The notes under the pieces were generated by a model. The model searched no databases, was not told the DNA's origin, and saw nothing but the letters and a program-made list of their open reading frames with translations. Source: Nitrosopumilus cobalaminigenes (GTDB taxonomy: Archaea; Thermoproteota; Nitrososphaeria; Nitrososphaerales; Nitrosopumilaceae). From it: DNA of 64,000 nt. Location: NCBI RefSeq assembly GCF_013407145.1, contig NZ_CP026993.1, positions 1,324,590 to 1,388,589 of the forward strand, given 5' to 3'. A program made the position numbers and the translations under genes. Every line of letters begins with the position of its first letter. The first letter of the stretch is position 1. This document shows positions 36,001 to 44,781 of this stretch, piece after piece.

Positions 36001-38235
36001 GCTACCTTCGAAGGTGCTTGTATTATCACCAGTTTCTTCCACTTCAATTCTTATGATTTGGTTTGCGACTCTTTCGCCGGATTCATCACCATCGGATTCA
36101 AATCCGAAGGTAAAGAAGTCAGCTACAACAGATTCGTTAATTGCGCCATCAATTGCATAACCGGAGTTAAGACCATCATCAAATACAAACAACAAACCAA
36201 TATTATCAGAGTCATCCATATCAAAGATTGCCTTGACTACTTGGTCAAGATCTGCAGATATGTCAGTTCCACTGGTTGAATTGATTAAGCTGATTGATTG
36301 AGCATCGGTATCATTAACTAATGAGATAGCTGTTAAACCTGCAGTGGTATTATTACCTGAAAAGATATTCGTACCAGTTGTTTGGTTTAGCAAGTATACA
36401 TCGTATGATCCAGTGCTGTTGATACTTCTTAAGTCCATGTTAAACAAGTTAAATCCGTGAAGTCTATCACTAATGTCTGCTCCTTGCGGATTAGAAATTG
36501 AGTTGAATAGTTCTTCAGCTGTTACGCTTAAGTCAATGATTAATGCTTTAGCATCAGTCAGACTAGCGCTTGGATCTATGATTGCTCTTTTACTAAATTT
36601 ATCGACTACAACAGTTGCAGTTACGTTACCACCAGTTGTATTTAATGCGCTCAATGATTTTACAGGATCACCTTGTCCTCCTGGGAGGGCAGTGTTGACT
36701 TCTGTAAATGCAATTGTTGCATTGGTAAATACTGCACTTTGTCCACCGGTACCACCAGTTCCGTCATCACCTAAAGTGAATGGGTTACCAGTTTGTAATG
36801 ATGGGATAAGTGGAACATCAGGGTTGTTAAGATCAAGATCTTCATCAACTCTACTGTTCTGGTTTGCATCTGAATCAACTAATACTACTGGAATTTCTTC
36901 ACCAGAGTTCCATTCATCATCGGCTGGTTGGATATCGATTGAACCGAATCCAAATCCAACGAGAACAGTCTTTGGTGTCTCATTGTAATCAATGCTTGCT
37001 GATACACCTCTGTTGGCATCGCTTGCGATAGCCAAGTTTGATACATCAGAATCATCATAGTTTGCAAAGAGACCAGAGTTTGATGATAGTTCGGTAAATG
37101 TTACTGGTTGACTTCCAGGTGCAATTGTTCCGTTTCCGGTTGCAACTGTGGATGCTTCAACGGTTGCGGTTCCGTTAGTAACAGAATCATCGTTGTCGAT
37201 AATTCTTAATACTTCGTTACCTACACCTTGTGCATCTAAGTCAATAAGTAAGATACCGTTATCTTCAAACATAAAAGCATCAGTTCCGAGACTGTTGGTT
37301 AGGTCTACAGCACCAGCACTACCGTCAGCAGCAGTTGCTCCATTTTCATCGAACAATTGATAGAAGACAGTGTTGTTAGTTGCGATAGTTCCCCAAGTCC
37401 AAGAATCTTCGTCTGTTGGGTCAATGTTTAGTTGTACATCAGTTAGTGTGAGGTGTACGTTTGCACCAGTTGGGAATACAGTTCTATCTGATTCTAAGTT
37501 GGCAAATTGGTCAACTGTATCAAAAGTTAATGTGGTTGATTGAGCACCACCACCTTTGTTATATGTGACTACAACGCTGCCTGTTGGATTTAGATCATAT
37601 AGTTGGATCATTGGGAAAGCGTTAGCTGGAAGGCTAAGTTGTCCAATTCCATTTCCTGTTGCTGTATTTCTGTTAGCTGTTTTGTTTTCTCTGATTACGT
37701 TTTGGTAATCTACTGTTCCAAATGTTCCAGCTGCACAAACGGTTGATAGACCTGAAGAGGTCACATTACCATTTACTGGCTGGGTTGGGAAGAAGACACC
37801 TACTGTATCGGTGAAGGATATGCCTGCTGCTGTTGTTGCAGATGTGGCATCACAGCCTGAACCGAAGTCCAGACCTTCTCCTGGTAAACCGACAGTTGCG
37901 TCTGCAGCTAATGCTGCATCAGAGTCTGCAAAATAACCATACCAATTACCGTCAGTAGCTTGGGCCATTCTCAGGTCTTTGCCTTGTACGGTAACGTCTG
38001 GTTCACCTTTACCCTCATCTGTATCACTAATATCAGAATCAATTACAACTACTTCGATGACCATAGGGCCAGCCATGTAGTTGTCAAATTGAGAGTTTTC
38101 TGCGGAAACAAATAGGTTAGCGTTGGCTGCATGTGCTGCTGGCATTACACCAGGAATAGCAAATGTCATACCACCGGCTAACATAATTGTCATTAATGTA
38201 AGACTAGTTATTTTACGTCCTATTTCGTTATTCAT
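33046..38235 (-). CDS. S-layer protein, Nitrosopumilus type
   Basis: A 1729-residue secreted protein. The signal peptide MNNEIGRKITSLTLMTIMLA ends near AHA, and mature sequence begins ANANLFVSAE. I recognise this N-terminus as that of the Nitrosopumilus maritimus S-layer protein (about 1730 residues). The body is a chain of acidic Ig-like domains in which DxDxDxDxD-type loops (DPDFDISASG, EPDLDLDNDG, APDHNFDGDL, DPDMNLDPEA) recur, consistent with divalent-cation binding. No transmembrane anchor is present. Base composition is visibly richer in G and C, with a narrower codon set than its neighbours, as expected of a very highly expressed gene. Confidence 0.95.
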   Translation of the reverse strand: MNNEIGRKITSLTLMTIMLAGGMTFAIPGVMPAAHAANANLFVSAENSQFDNYMAGPMVIEVVVIDSDISDTDEGKGEPDVTVQGKDLRMAQATDGNWYGYFADSDAALAADATVGLPGEGLDFGSGCDATSATTAAGISFTDTVGVFFPTQPVNGNVTSSGLSTVCAAGTFGTVDYQNVIRENKTANRNTATGNGIGQLSLPANAFPMIQLYDLNPTGSVVVTYNKGGGAQSTTLTFDTVDQFANLESDRTVFPTGANVHLTLTDVQLNIDPTDEDSWTWGTIATNNTVFYQLFDENGATAADGSAGAVDLTNSLGTDAFMFEDNGILLIDLDAQGVGNEVLRIIDNDDSVTNGTATVEASTVATGNGTIAPGSQPVTFTELSSNSGLFANYDDSDVSNLAIASDANRGVSASIDYNETPKTVLVGFGFGSIDIQPADDEWNSGEEIPVVLVDSDANQNSRVDEDLDLNNPDVPLIPSLQTGNPFTLGDDGTGGTGGQSAVFTNATIAFTEVNTALPGGQGDPVKSLSALNTTGGNVTATVVVDKFSKRAIIDPSASLTDAKALIIDLSVTAEELFNSISNPQGADISDRLHGFNLFNMDLRSINSTGSYDVYLLNQTTGTNIFSGNNTTAGLTAISLVNDTDAQSISLINSTSGTDISADLDQVVKAIFDMDDSDNIGLLFVFDDGLNSGYAIDGAINESVVADFFTFGFESDGDESGERVANQIIRIEVEETGDNTSTFEGSLEYIMVNQVNILDADTYTGLSPIADDPSFIVIEDLTDEDSPRVNYLDLGADGVSTQVADQEEAPSHSGIVSFDSDSYKTADTVTITLEDLDLNTDSDLVDIYTVVSTTTDDVYDQVGEAGLPTDLSFGDLGRILDITFDDTLWTTPAVNTCTSDGETATGSNELEENTDDTGLGATGFTLVETSQDSGVFIGDFQIPSVYCPSAGTTADPGLTESVTGLDIEVNYVDFRDASGEIIEVGDSAGVRANTGSVSLDRTVYPVPFGVPADFESVTTTETPEGRAIFPVHATGMTDTDNEIESGEFLQNGDLTIHIRVNDPDFDISASGEDEIAEFTAAASVGPVKISVIRGSDSVVLGYAGSPTVVDGVIDVDDNGISTTANSGAVARQLGPLVEIAPDAGIFEIDFDIRYTDGPASQTCPDTEDFTPTNGTSATGDNAATSRFDVAATSGDYCILQGDILQVEYTDPADASGDANTVTDSATFDLRNGVLQSDKSVYIIGSDMILTLIEPDLDLDNDGAETYDLDLIEWDSDAATITMGNLGGTTNSAAFDPEPSNFRETGDSTGIFQIVIEIPEELDNDRLERGEEIILEYTDWGPSGSDFVGDEDEDVNLTIFTSNFGATVELDQKVYSWTDKVYITIVAPDHNFDGDLVDEIGNTDVDPIKISTRGFDLDNYKLVETGTDTGIFTGEVILTGFAHDADGDENDDTNPRTTGSGPTDGFLQTDDDDGLTVSFEFSEDETVVGSSLIRWNIGEVQWLEASYPASGTGVVRVIDPDMNLDPEAVDNFDVDVWSDSDAGGIDLTVTETNEATGIFEGTVFFTVSDESSGHRLRVAEGDTVTAEYEDNTLPDPYTTADELDITATSLIGTVVPPLERAPAANLRTVDAFGNSLDTVSVDQQVQISADLANGQDREQTFAYLVQIQDGNGVTVSLAWITGSLSAGQSFSPALSWIPTESGSYTATAFVWESVDNPTALSPPVSTTVNVN

Positions 38236-38260
38236 GTTATTGATAATTTTCTTAAAAATT

Positions 38261-38270
38261 AGTATAAAAG
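38261..38270 (-). promoter_or_regulatory. TATA box of the S-layer gene
   Basis: The plus-strand agtataaaag reads cttttatact on the minus strand, centred about 30 nt before the ATG at 38235. It gives a very short leader. The identical decamer occurs at 6779-6788. Confidence 0.8.
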
Positions 38271-38275
38271 GCTAA

Positions 38276-38290
38276 TGGACGAATTGTCCA
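38276..38290. promoter_or_regulatory. Palindrome directly upstream of the S-layer promoter
   Basis: The arms tggac and gtcca are separated by 5 nt (gaatt) and start 5 nt upstream of the S-layer TATA box, next to the expected BRE. The position suits an activator or TFB-contact element. The rest of the 215-nt gap (38236-38450) is AT-rich with no ORF or other structure seen. Confidence 0.4.
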
Positions 38291-38450
38291 CAATTATGGT
38301 ATTTTTTGTAATTATTTTATCAAAAATCTAAATTTGATGTAATTTTTAGACAACATGATCATATTATTTGCAGTTTATCTCATAAAATTTCAAATGATCG
38401 TTAGATTTTTTATGTTTTATCGATAAATTATGAAATTCTTATAGCCTATT

Positions 38451-39782
38451 TTATGCCTTGATCTCTTTTCCAAGAAGAGTTTTGTATAATGATATAGCAT
38501 CAGTCTCATCTTTTGGACCAACTACAACAGCTGACCCTCTTTTCATAAAACTAACAGATAATTCATTTGTTCTCAAAGATAATCCCAAGTCACCCTGATT
38601 ATCAACAGTGAAACCTTTTTGTTTTCCAATAGCAGTAACACCATTTACATCAAGATCAAATGTTTCCGTCGGAGTAATAGAGTAAGTTCTCTTTCCACGA
38701 TTGCGCCCACATAGTTCTTCTAAAATTAATTCTTCTTTTGTAACAACATCTAGTTTACCTGAACCACATATTGGACATTCATCAGCTCTAAATGTTCTAG
38801 TACTATTGAAATCAAGATTTTCTAAATCAATATGTAGAATTCTCTGAGAGAGATTAGGAATTTTTCCAAGAATAATTTTAACAGCTTCTGCAACTTCAAT
38901 TGCACCAACAATAGAAAGAATTGGGGGGTGAACGCCTTCAATACTACATGTTGGCATTGTATCCTCATCTAATTCAGGGAACATGCAAAAGTAACATGCA
39001 GATTTTTTTGGTAAAATAGTAAACGCTTGTCCAGATGTTCCAACTGCAGCTCCTGTAACAAATGGGATTTCAAACTTCACACATGCTTTATTCAATGCAT
39101 ATCTTGCATTAACACTATCAAGTGCATCAATTACAACATCACAACCTTCAACAACTTCTAATGCAGTATAATCATTTACAGATACAGCTAAAGCTTCAAC
39201 ATTACAGTCAGGATTTAGTTTCTGTAATTTTTTTGCAACTACTTCAACTTTAACTTGACCAACATCATCCTCATCAAACATCATTTGTCTATGTAAATTT
39301 GATAGTTCGATTACATCTCTATCAACAATACGCAAAGTTCCAACTCCCATTGTAGCCAATCTAGAAATTATTGGGTGTCCTAAACCACCTGTTCCAACAA
39401 CACAAACTTTAGCATTTTTTAATTTTAATTGTCCACCATATCCAATTTCTTCTAGCATCACTTGTCTTGAATATTTGTCAAGTTCTTTTGGGGATAATTC
39501 TTCTGAACCACCTGCAACCGCAGGCAATATGTAAACTTCATCACCATCATTTAGAGAAGTGTCAATACCATTTGCAAATTTTGCATTTTTGCCATTAATG
39601 TAAATATTAATCAAAGATCTGGGAGTTCCATCACCTTCTAAAACTCTACGCTTAAAATCATCACCTAATTGTTCAGAAATTTTTGAAAATGCATCCTGTA
39701 AAGACTCTGCAGAGATTTCAATTTTTTTCTCACCACCGCCAGCATTTAGAACAGATGGAATAGTGAATGTGATATTTGCCAT
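38451..39782 (-). CDS. MoaD/ThiS-like domain fused to a MoeB/ThiF-type E1 enzyme
   Basis: A 443-residue fusion. Residues 1 to about 91 are a ubiquitin-like MoaD domain ending VYILPAVAGG; the E1-like adenylation domain follows at once (SPKELDKYSRQVMLEEIGYGGQ). The ATP loop is VGTGGLGHP, with DRDVIELSNLHRQ, the zinc pairs CYFC and CPIC, and the E1-conserved TCSIEGV. A C-terminal domain (ELCGRNRGKRTYSI to the end) is the common extension of MoeB-type proteins. It would activate a carrier for molybdopterin, thiamine or tRNA thiolation, or protein modification. The start overlaps the threonine synthase stop by 1 nt. Confidence 0.9.
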   Translation of the reverse strand: MANITFTIPSVLNAGGGEKKIEISAESLQDAFSKISEQLGDDFKRRVLEGDGTPRSLINIYINGKNAKFANGIDTSLNDGDEVYILPAVAGGSEELSPKELDKYSRQVMLEEIGYGGQLKLKNAKVCVVGTGGLGHPIISRLATMGVGTLRIVDRDVIELSNLHRQMMFDEDDVGQVKVEVVAKKLQKLNPDCNVEALAVSVNDYTALEVVEGCDVVIDALDSVNARYALNKACVKFEIPFVTGAAVGTSGQAFTILPKKSACYFCMFPELDEDTMPTCSIEGVHPPILSIVGAIEVAEAVKIILGKIPNLSQRILHIDLENLDFNSTRTFRADECPICGSGKLDVVTKEELILEELCGRNRGKRTYSITPTETFDLDVNGVTAIGKQKGFTVDNQGDLGLSLRTNELSVSFMKRGSAVVVGPKDETDAISLYKTLLGKEIKA

Positions 39783-40996
39783 TAGTTTACTACCGCCGAT
39801 ATTTCACCAATGTCAGCTTTCATCACAGTTGGTTTTTGTAATACTTCCATTATAGATTCAGTTGCTTTTAATCCATTACCAGTAACATAGCATACTACTT
39901 TGTCATTTGCATCAATCTTTCCTTGTTCAACCATTTTTTGAAGAACAGATATTGAAACCCCTCCTGCAGGTTCTGTAAATATTCCTTCAGTCTGTGCAAG
40001 TAATAAAATTGCATCAAGTATTTCTTTATTGTTTGATTCTTCTGCAAATCCATTATACTGTTCTAATCGTTTCAAAACATATCTACCATCTCCAGGATCA
40101 CCTATTGCTAAACTTTTTGCAACGGTGTCAGGATTTTCAACTGGGATTACTTCCTTACTATTTTTCTTAAATGCATCAACTATAGGTGCACAACCATGTG
40201 GTTGTGCAGCAATCATATGGATATTTGAAACATTATCAAGTAAGGAAACAGTCTGTAATTCTTCAAATCCTTTACAAATTGCATTAAGCATTGCACCACT
40301 TCCTACAGGAATAATCAATTGATCAGGTATTTGCCAATCAAGTTGTTCTGCAACTTCATACGAAAATGTTTTGGATCCTTCAACATAATGAGAACGCATG
40401 TTAATGTTTACTACACCAATTCCTTTACTGTCTCCAATTTGTGCAGCAATTCTATTTGCATCGTCATATGTTCCATCAACTGCAATGTAGTTTGCACCAT
40501 ATGATAATGCTTGAGCAATTTTAGCCATCTCAATATTACTTGGTGCAAATACATGACATGGCAATCCAGCTTTTGCTGCATGCGCTGCAGTAGCTGATGC
40601 TAAATTTCCAGTTGACGCACAACCAACTGCAGTTAATCCAAATTCTTTTGCTTTTGATATTGCAACTCCTGCAGGTCTATCTTTGAAAGAAAATGTTGGA
40701 TTTACAGAATCATTTTTTATGTAAAGATTGTTTAATCCTAATTTTTTTCCCAAATTATCAGCTTTGATAAGAGGAGTCATACCTGCACCAATGCTTACAA
40801 TGTTTGATTTATCTTCTATTGGAAGTAATTCAAAATATCGCCAATAGGTTTGTTCACGATTTGCAAACGTATCTTTAGTAAGTGTGGGAAAATCATATTT
40901 TACATCAAGTGGACCAAAACAGTCTTCACAAACATACTTGAAAGCAGTGTCATATTCTTTTTTACATTCTCTACATTGTAATGATGTTCTAGTCAA
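39782..40996 (-). CDS. thrC: Threonine synthase
   Basis: A 404-residue PLP enzyme converting O-phosphohomoserine to threonine. An N-terminal zinc-ribbon-like segment (CRECKKEYDTAFKYVCEDC, four Cys) precedes the core. The Schiff-base lysine is in NPTFSFKDRP, the phosphate loop in GCASTGNLASA, and a glycine-rich loop in LIIPVGSGAML. The length is that of the archaeal/bacterial short form with the zinc-ribbon. It is translationally coupled to the MoaD-MoeB gene. Confidence 0.94.
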   Translation of the reverse strand: MTRTSLQCRECKKEYDTAFKYVCEDCFGPLDVKYDFPTLTKDTFANREQTYWRYFELLPIEDKSNIVSIGAGMTPLIKADNLGKKLGLNNLYIKNDSVNPTFSFKDRPAGVAISKAKEFGLTAVGCASTGNLASATAAHAAKAGLPCHVFAPSNIEMAKIAQALSYGANYIAVDGTYDDANRIAAQIGDSKGIGVVNINMRSHYVEGSKTFSYEVAEQLDWQIPDQLIIPVGSGAMLNAICKGFEELQTVSLLDNVSNIHMIAAQPHGCAPIVDAFKKNSKEVIPVENPDTVAKSLAIGDPGDGRYVLKRLEQYNGFAEESNNKEILDAILLLAQTEGIFTEPAGGVSISVLQKMVEQGKIDANDKVVCYVTGNGLKATESIMEVLQKPTVMKADIGEISAVVN

Positions 40997-41141
40997 GATC
41001 AGTATCTCCTTTGAGAATATACATAAAAAATCCTAATATCAAGTTAAGTGATACTTAATTTAAAGGATCAAAAAATATAATGAATAATAGTAATCATAGG
41101 GGGAAAAATAGGAAAACACAGAATTTGTGGAGATCATAATT

Positions 41142-41705
41142 ATGAGGAAGGTTTTTAGTTATTTTAAAATGATAATTTTTGTGAATAATAAATTCATAAT
41201 TCCAATAAGCATAGGAATTGCCATAATTATTGCAGGAATTATTATAATATACGTTCAAGAAAATGAAATCTCAAAATCTAATAATGAAGTTAGCTTAGAA
41301 AATCCTTTGATAGAAGAAGGTCATTTTATACCAGCAGAAAGAGATTGGCAAACTTCAGGTCCATTTCAAATTGATCGTTCACAGTATTTACTTGGAGAGA
41401 AAATTTTCTTAATAACAGGTGATTTAGAGGAAAATGAAAAAGGCCAAGTAGCATTTCTTAAACAAACAAATGAAACACATTATACTGTTTTTCAAACAAT
41501 TCCATTTGATGGAACAAAGAAACCAATGTTCAATTATTATACAGACATTAAATTATCAAAAGTACTAGGGTTATGCTCGGTAGATGATGTTTTAGGTGAA
41601 TGGACTGTAGTTTTTAGAGGAACTAATTATCCAAATTTGAAATTCACAATAATTAATGAAACAATTCCAGGTGAAGGGCATGCATTTGAAACACCAGTAT
41701 GTTAA
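41142..41705 (+). CDS. Single-pass membrane-anchored protein, unknown function
   Basis: About 187 residues. An N-terminal hydrophobic helix (FIIPISIGIAIIIAGIIIIYV) is followed by an extracellular region with PFQIDRSQYLLGEKIFLITG and an ending of FTIINETIPGEGHAFETPVC. Two Cys in the outer part could pair. Beta-rich, probably a single Ig-like domain. The frame also opens at a GTG (41127), but the ATG at 41142 is the simpler start. No family recognised. Convergent with hisI, with 4 nt between stops. Confidence 0.6.
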   Translation: MRKVFSYFKMIIFVNNKFIIPISIGIAIIIAGIIIIYVQENEISKSNNEVSLENPLIEEGHFIPAERDWQTSGPFQIDRSQYLLGEKIFLITGDLEENEKGQVAFLKQTNETHYTVFQTIPFDGTKKPMFNYYTDIKLSKVLGLCSVDDVLGEWTVVFRGTNYPNLKFTIINETIPGEGHAFETPVC

Positions 41706-41709
41706 AATT

Positions 41710-42036
41710 TTATTTTAAGTTATTGTGAAAACAAACTTTTTCACCGGTATGGCATGCAGGTCCTGATGGTTCAACAAGATAAATTATTGCATCTGAATCA
41801 CAATCAACCAAAATCTCTTTAATTTTTTGAGTGTTACCAGACTCTTCTCCTTTCATCCAAAGTTTATTTCTAGAACGACTCCAAAACCAAGAATTGCCAG
41901 TTTTTTTGGCAAGTTCTAATGATTCTTTATTGGCATAAGCTAATGTAAGAACATCTTTTGTATTTGCATCCTGAACAATTACTGGAACCAAACTATCACT
42001 TTTTTCAAAGTCAATATCATGAATTGATTTTTCCAT
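41710..42036 (-). CDS. hisI: Phosphoribosyl-AMP cyclohydrolase
   Basis: This 108-residue enzyme opens the purine ring of PR-AMP (step three of histidine synthesis). NSWFWSRSRNKLWMKGEESG is the substrate motif, DCDSDAIIYLVEP gives the Asp/Cys metal ligands, and GPACHTGEKVCF gives the Cys ligands of zinc. It is the monofunctional form: no HisE domain is fused. Last gene of the his operon, 23 nt after hisF. Confidence 0.95.
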   Translation of the reverse strand: MEKSIHDIDFEKSDSLVPVIVQDANTKDVLTLAYANKESLELAKKTGNSWFWSRSRNKLWMKGEESGNTQKIKEILVDCDSDAIIYLVEPSGPACHTGEKVCFHNNLK

Positions 42037-42059
42037 GTTTACAAATATAGATTTCAGTA

Positions 42060-42863
42060 TTATAATCTTACAGGAATTTCCCTATCTTTCAGATAGGATT
42101 TAACACCATTTACTCCATGTGTTTCATAATGAAATATTGAAGCAGCTAAAGCAGCATCGACATTAGATTCCTTGAAAATATCAACCATGTCTTCAGGTTT
42201 ACCACATCCTCCTGAAGCAATAACAGGTATAGAAACAGAATCTACTACAGATTTTGTCAACAATACATCATATCCATCCTTTGTACCATCTTTATCAATA
42301 CTAGTTAGTAAAATCTCTCCAGCCCCTAAATTTTCTGATTCTTTTATCCAATCTATGACATCAATTCCTGTTCCTTCTTTTCCGCCATAAATGAAAACTT
42401 CAAACCAAAATTGTTTTCCATCTTCATTGAAAATATTTTTTGTTTCATCAATATTGTAATTTCTTTTTGCGTCAACTGCAACCACAACACATTGTCGACC
42501 AAATAATTCCATTAATTCTGTAATCACTTTAGGATTTTTAATTGCTCCAGTGTTGATTCCGACCTTATCAGCTCCATTTAGTAAAATATTTCTAGCATCT
42601 TCTAGAGATTTGACTCCGCCACCAACAGTGAATGGAATATCAATTACTGATGCAACTTTTCTTACCAAGTCTTTGATTGTTTTTCGTTGTTCATCAGATG
42701 CAGTAATATCCAAAAAAACTAGTTCATCAGCACCTTCATTACTATATTTTTCTGCAAGCTCTACTGGATCACCTGCATCCTTAATGGATTCAAAATTTAA
42801 TCCCTTTACCACTCTTCCATTTTTTACATCAAGACAAGGAATAATTCTTTTTGTTAATGTCAT
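42060..42863 (-). CDS. hisF: Imidazole glycerol phosphate synthase, cyclase subunit
   Basis: A 267-residue TIM barrel. [20 protein letters not shown] contains the first catalytic Asp, [14 protein letters not shown] the second, and VGGGV and IASGGCG are the phosphate loops. It receives ammonia from HisH and forms imidazole glycerol phosphate and AICAR. Its ATG overlaps the hisA stop by 4 nt. Confidence 0.97.
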   Translation of the reverse strand: MTLTKRIIPCLDVKNGRVVKGLNFESIKDAGDPVELAEKYSNEGADELVFLDITASDEQRKTIKDLVRKVASVIDIPFTVGGGVKSLEDARNILLNGADKVGINTGAIKNPKVITELMELFGRQCVVVAVDAKRNYNIDETKNIFNEDGKQFWFEVFIYGGKEGTGIDVIDWIKESENLGAGEILLTSIDKDGTKDGYDVLLTKSVVDSVSIPVIASGGCGKPEDMVDIFKESNVDAALAASIFHYETHGVNGVKSYLKDREIPVRL

Positions 42864-43567
42864 GATATTTTTTTTGCCTCTTCAATGGAAATTTTTTTCT
42901 CATATAGTGCTTTTCCAAGGATTACTCCAAAAGCACTTTTTTCTTTTACATCTTTAACATCAGAGATATTTGAAATTCCTCCACTTGCTATTACATTTGC
43001 ATTTGACAAGTTACATGCCTGCTCTAAAAATTCCAAATCAGGTCCTTCCATAGTTCCATCACGACTAACATTTGTTAATAAAAATTCGGTAAAACCCATT
43101 TCAAGAAATTCTTTAATTGCAGGAATTAATTTTATTCCTGTACCTTTTTGCCAACCGTGAATAACAATCTCGCCATCTTTATGATCAACTGAAATAACAA
43201 TTTTTTCTGGGCCAAGTTCAGATAATAATAATTTCAAAAGAGGTTTGTCTTTGAATGCCAACGTTCCCAACACTACTCTTTCTGACAGTTTAGCCATCTC
43301 CAAAACTAATGATTTATCTCGTAATCCACCAGCAACCTCAACTGGAATTGTTAGTGTTTCTAGAATTTTTTTGATCATTTCTAGATTTGAACCAATTCCA
43401 AGAGTAGCATCCAAATCTACCAAATGAAGTATGTCTGCTCCTGCAGATTCCCATTGTTTAGCAATATCTACAGGGTTTTCGCTATAAATGGTCTTTTGAT
43501 TTGGATCACCTTTGTACAATCTAACTACTTTACCATCCATTAGATCAATTGCAGGTATTATTTTCAT
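42860..43567 (-). CDS. hisA: ProFAR isomerase HisA
   Basis: A 235-residue barrel isomerase. [20 protein letters not shown] holds the catalytic base Asp, [14 protein letters not shown] the second Asp, and VAGGLRD and IASGGIS the phosphate loops. Start and stop overlap hisH and hisF by 4 nt on both sides. Isomerises ProFAR to PRFAR. Confidence 0.97.
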   Translation of the reverse strand: MKIIPAIDLMDGKVVRLYKGDPNQKTIYSENPVDIAKQWESAGADILHLVDLDATLGIGSNLEMIKKILETLTIPVEVAGGLRDKSLVLEMAKLSERVVLGTLAFKDKPLLKLLLSELGPEKIVISVDHKDGEIVIHGWQKGTGIKLIPAIKEFLEMGFTEFLLTNVSRDGTMEGPDLEFLEQACNLSNANVIASGGISNISDVKDVKEKSAFGVILGKALYEKKISIEEAKKIS

Positions 43568-44169
43568 TGCCTACACTCTTTGAGGAAATTCTCTAGCATT
43601 ATTTTTCCCACAGTACTAGACTTTTCAGGATGAAATTGAGTGCCAAAGAAATTATCATGTTCTACTACAGCTGGAACTTTAATTCCATAATCAGATTCTG
43701 CAGTTATCACATCATTTGAATCAGGTTTAACTCTATACGAGTGAACAAAATAAGCCCAAGAATTATTTTCAACTCCTTCAAGAATTTTTCCTGGTTTTTT
43801 TATCTCAAGATTATTCCAACCCATGTGAGGCACTTTCATTGATGATGGTAATACAATTACTTCACCATCAATTACATTCAATCCTTTCTCCTTTCCTTCT
43901 TCACTTTTTTCAAAAAACATCTCCATTCCAAGACAAATTCCTAGTACAGGCATATTACCTACATATTCTTGAAATTGAATTTTTGAGAAATCTCTAATGC
44001 TGTTCATTGCAGGATCAAAATTTCCTACACCAGGAAGTAATAATCCTGAATAGGTATTTTTATCATTAAAATTAGTAATTACATCTACTATAGCTCCAAC
44101 TTTTTCAAGAGAATTTTTTAGGCTGAAAATATTTCCAGCACCATAATCAAAAATTGCAACACTTACCAT
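43564..44169 (-). CDS. hisH: Imidazole glycerol phosphate synthase, glutaminase subunit
   Basis: A 201-residue class I glutamine amidotransferase. FDYGAGNIFSLKNSLEKVGA at the N-terminus, the oxyanion region LLPGVGNFDPAM, catalytic Cys in LGICLGMEMFF, and His and Glu in FGTQFHPEKS. It supplies ammonia to HisF. ATG overlaps the hisB stop. Confidence 0.97.
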   Translation of the reverse strand: MVSVAIFDYGAGNIFSLKNSLEKVGAIVDVITNFNDKNTYSGLLLPGVGNFDPAMNSIRDFSKIQFQEYVGNMPVLGICLGMEMFFEKSEEGKEKGLNVIDGEVIVLPSSMKVPHMGWNNLEIKKPGKILEGVENNSWAYFVHSYRVKPDSNDVITAESDYGIKVPAVVEHDNFFGTQFHPEKSSTVGKIMLENFLKECRQ

Positions 44170-44765
44170 TACATTGAACCTTTTGTACTTGGAATTCCTT
44201 TCTGTTTTTTATCAAGTGTAGATGCATTTCTCAATGCAACAGCAAGTGATTTTATTGCAGCCTCTACTTTGTGGTGATCATTATCTCCATACTTTACAGT
44301 AAGGTGAATACAACTATTGAGATTTTGTAGCAAAGATTGGAAGAAATGCTCTAAATCTTCTTTTGATACATCCTCAATTTTATTTCGTTTGATAGATAGC
44401 GTTAACTTCCAATATGGTCTTTTAACTAAATCAATTGAAGCCTCAGCAAGGGATTCATCCATCGGTACAGAAGCATAACTAAATCTTGTAATCCCACGTC
44501 TAGAGCTTAATGCCTTGTCAATTGTTTGTCCAATTGTAATTGCAGTATCTTCTATCAAGTGGTGTTCAATTCCATCATTTGATTTTGCATCAACTTTGAT
44601 ATCCATCATCCCATGTTTTCCAAATGATATAATCAAGTGATCAAGGAAATTAATTCCAGTTTTGATAGATGTTTTACCAGATCCATCCAAATTAACGGAT
44701 ACAGATACGCTAGTTTCCTTTGTATTTCGTTTAATTGATGCCTTTCTTGGTGCCATTTTTCTCAC
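44169..44765 (-). CDS. hisB: Imidazoleglycerol-phosphate dehydratase
   Basis: A 198-residue monofunctional dehydratase (no phosphatase domain). Metal-binding motifs are FLDHLI...[14 protein letters not shown] and [13 protein letters not shown]. Met4 (44756) is an alternative start. It lies 16 nt downstream of the HAD phosphatase gene. Confidence 0.95.
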   Translation of the reverse strand: MRKMAPRKASIKRNTKETSVSVSVNLDGSGKTSIKTGINFLDHLIISFGKHGMMDIKVDAKSNDGIEHHLIEDTAITIGQTIDKALSSRRGITRFSYASVPMDESLAEASIDLVKRPYWKLTLSIKRNKIEDVSKEDLEHFFQSLLQNLNSCIHLTVKYGDNDHHKVEAAIKSLAVALRNASTLDKKQKGIPSTKGSM

Positions 44766-44781
44766 AGATTATGTAATTGCA

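Noticed and set aside
35972-36988. Plus-strand open frames of 60-171 codons antisense to the S-layer gene
   Set aside because: Low stop density comes from the biased codon use of the S-layer gene. The products are Ser/Pro/Val-rich with no motif.
38290-38450. Hidden gene or RNA in the largest gap
   Set aside because: Both strands are rich in stop codons and AT runs, and no convincing stem or box was seen beyond the promoter region.
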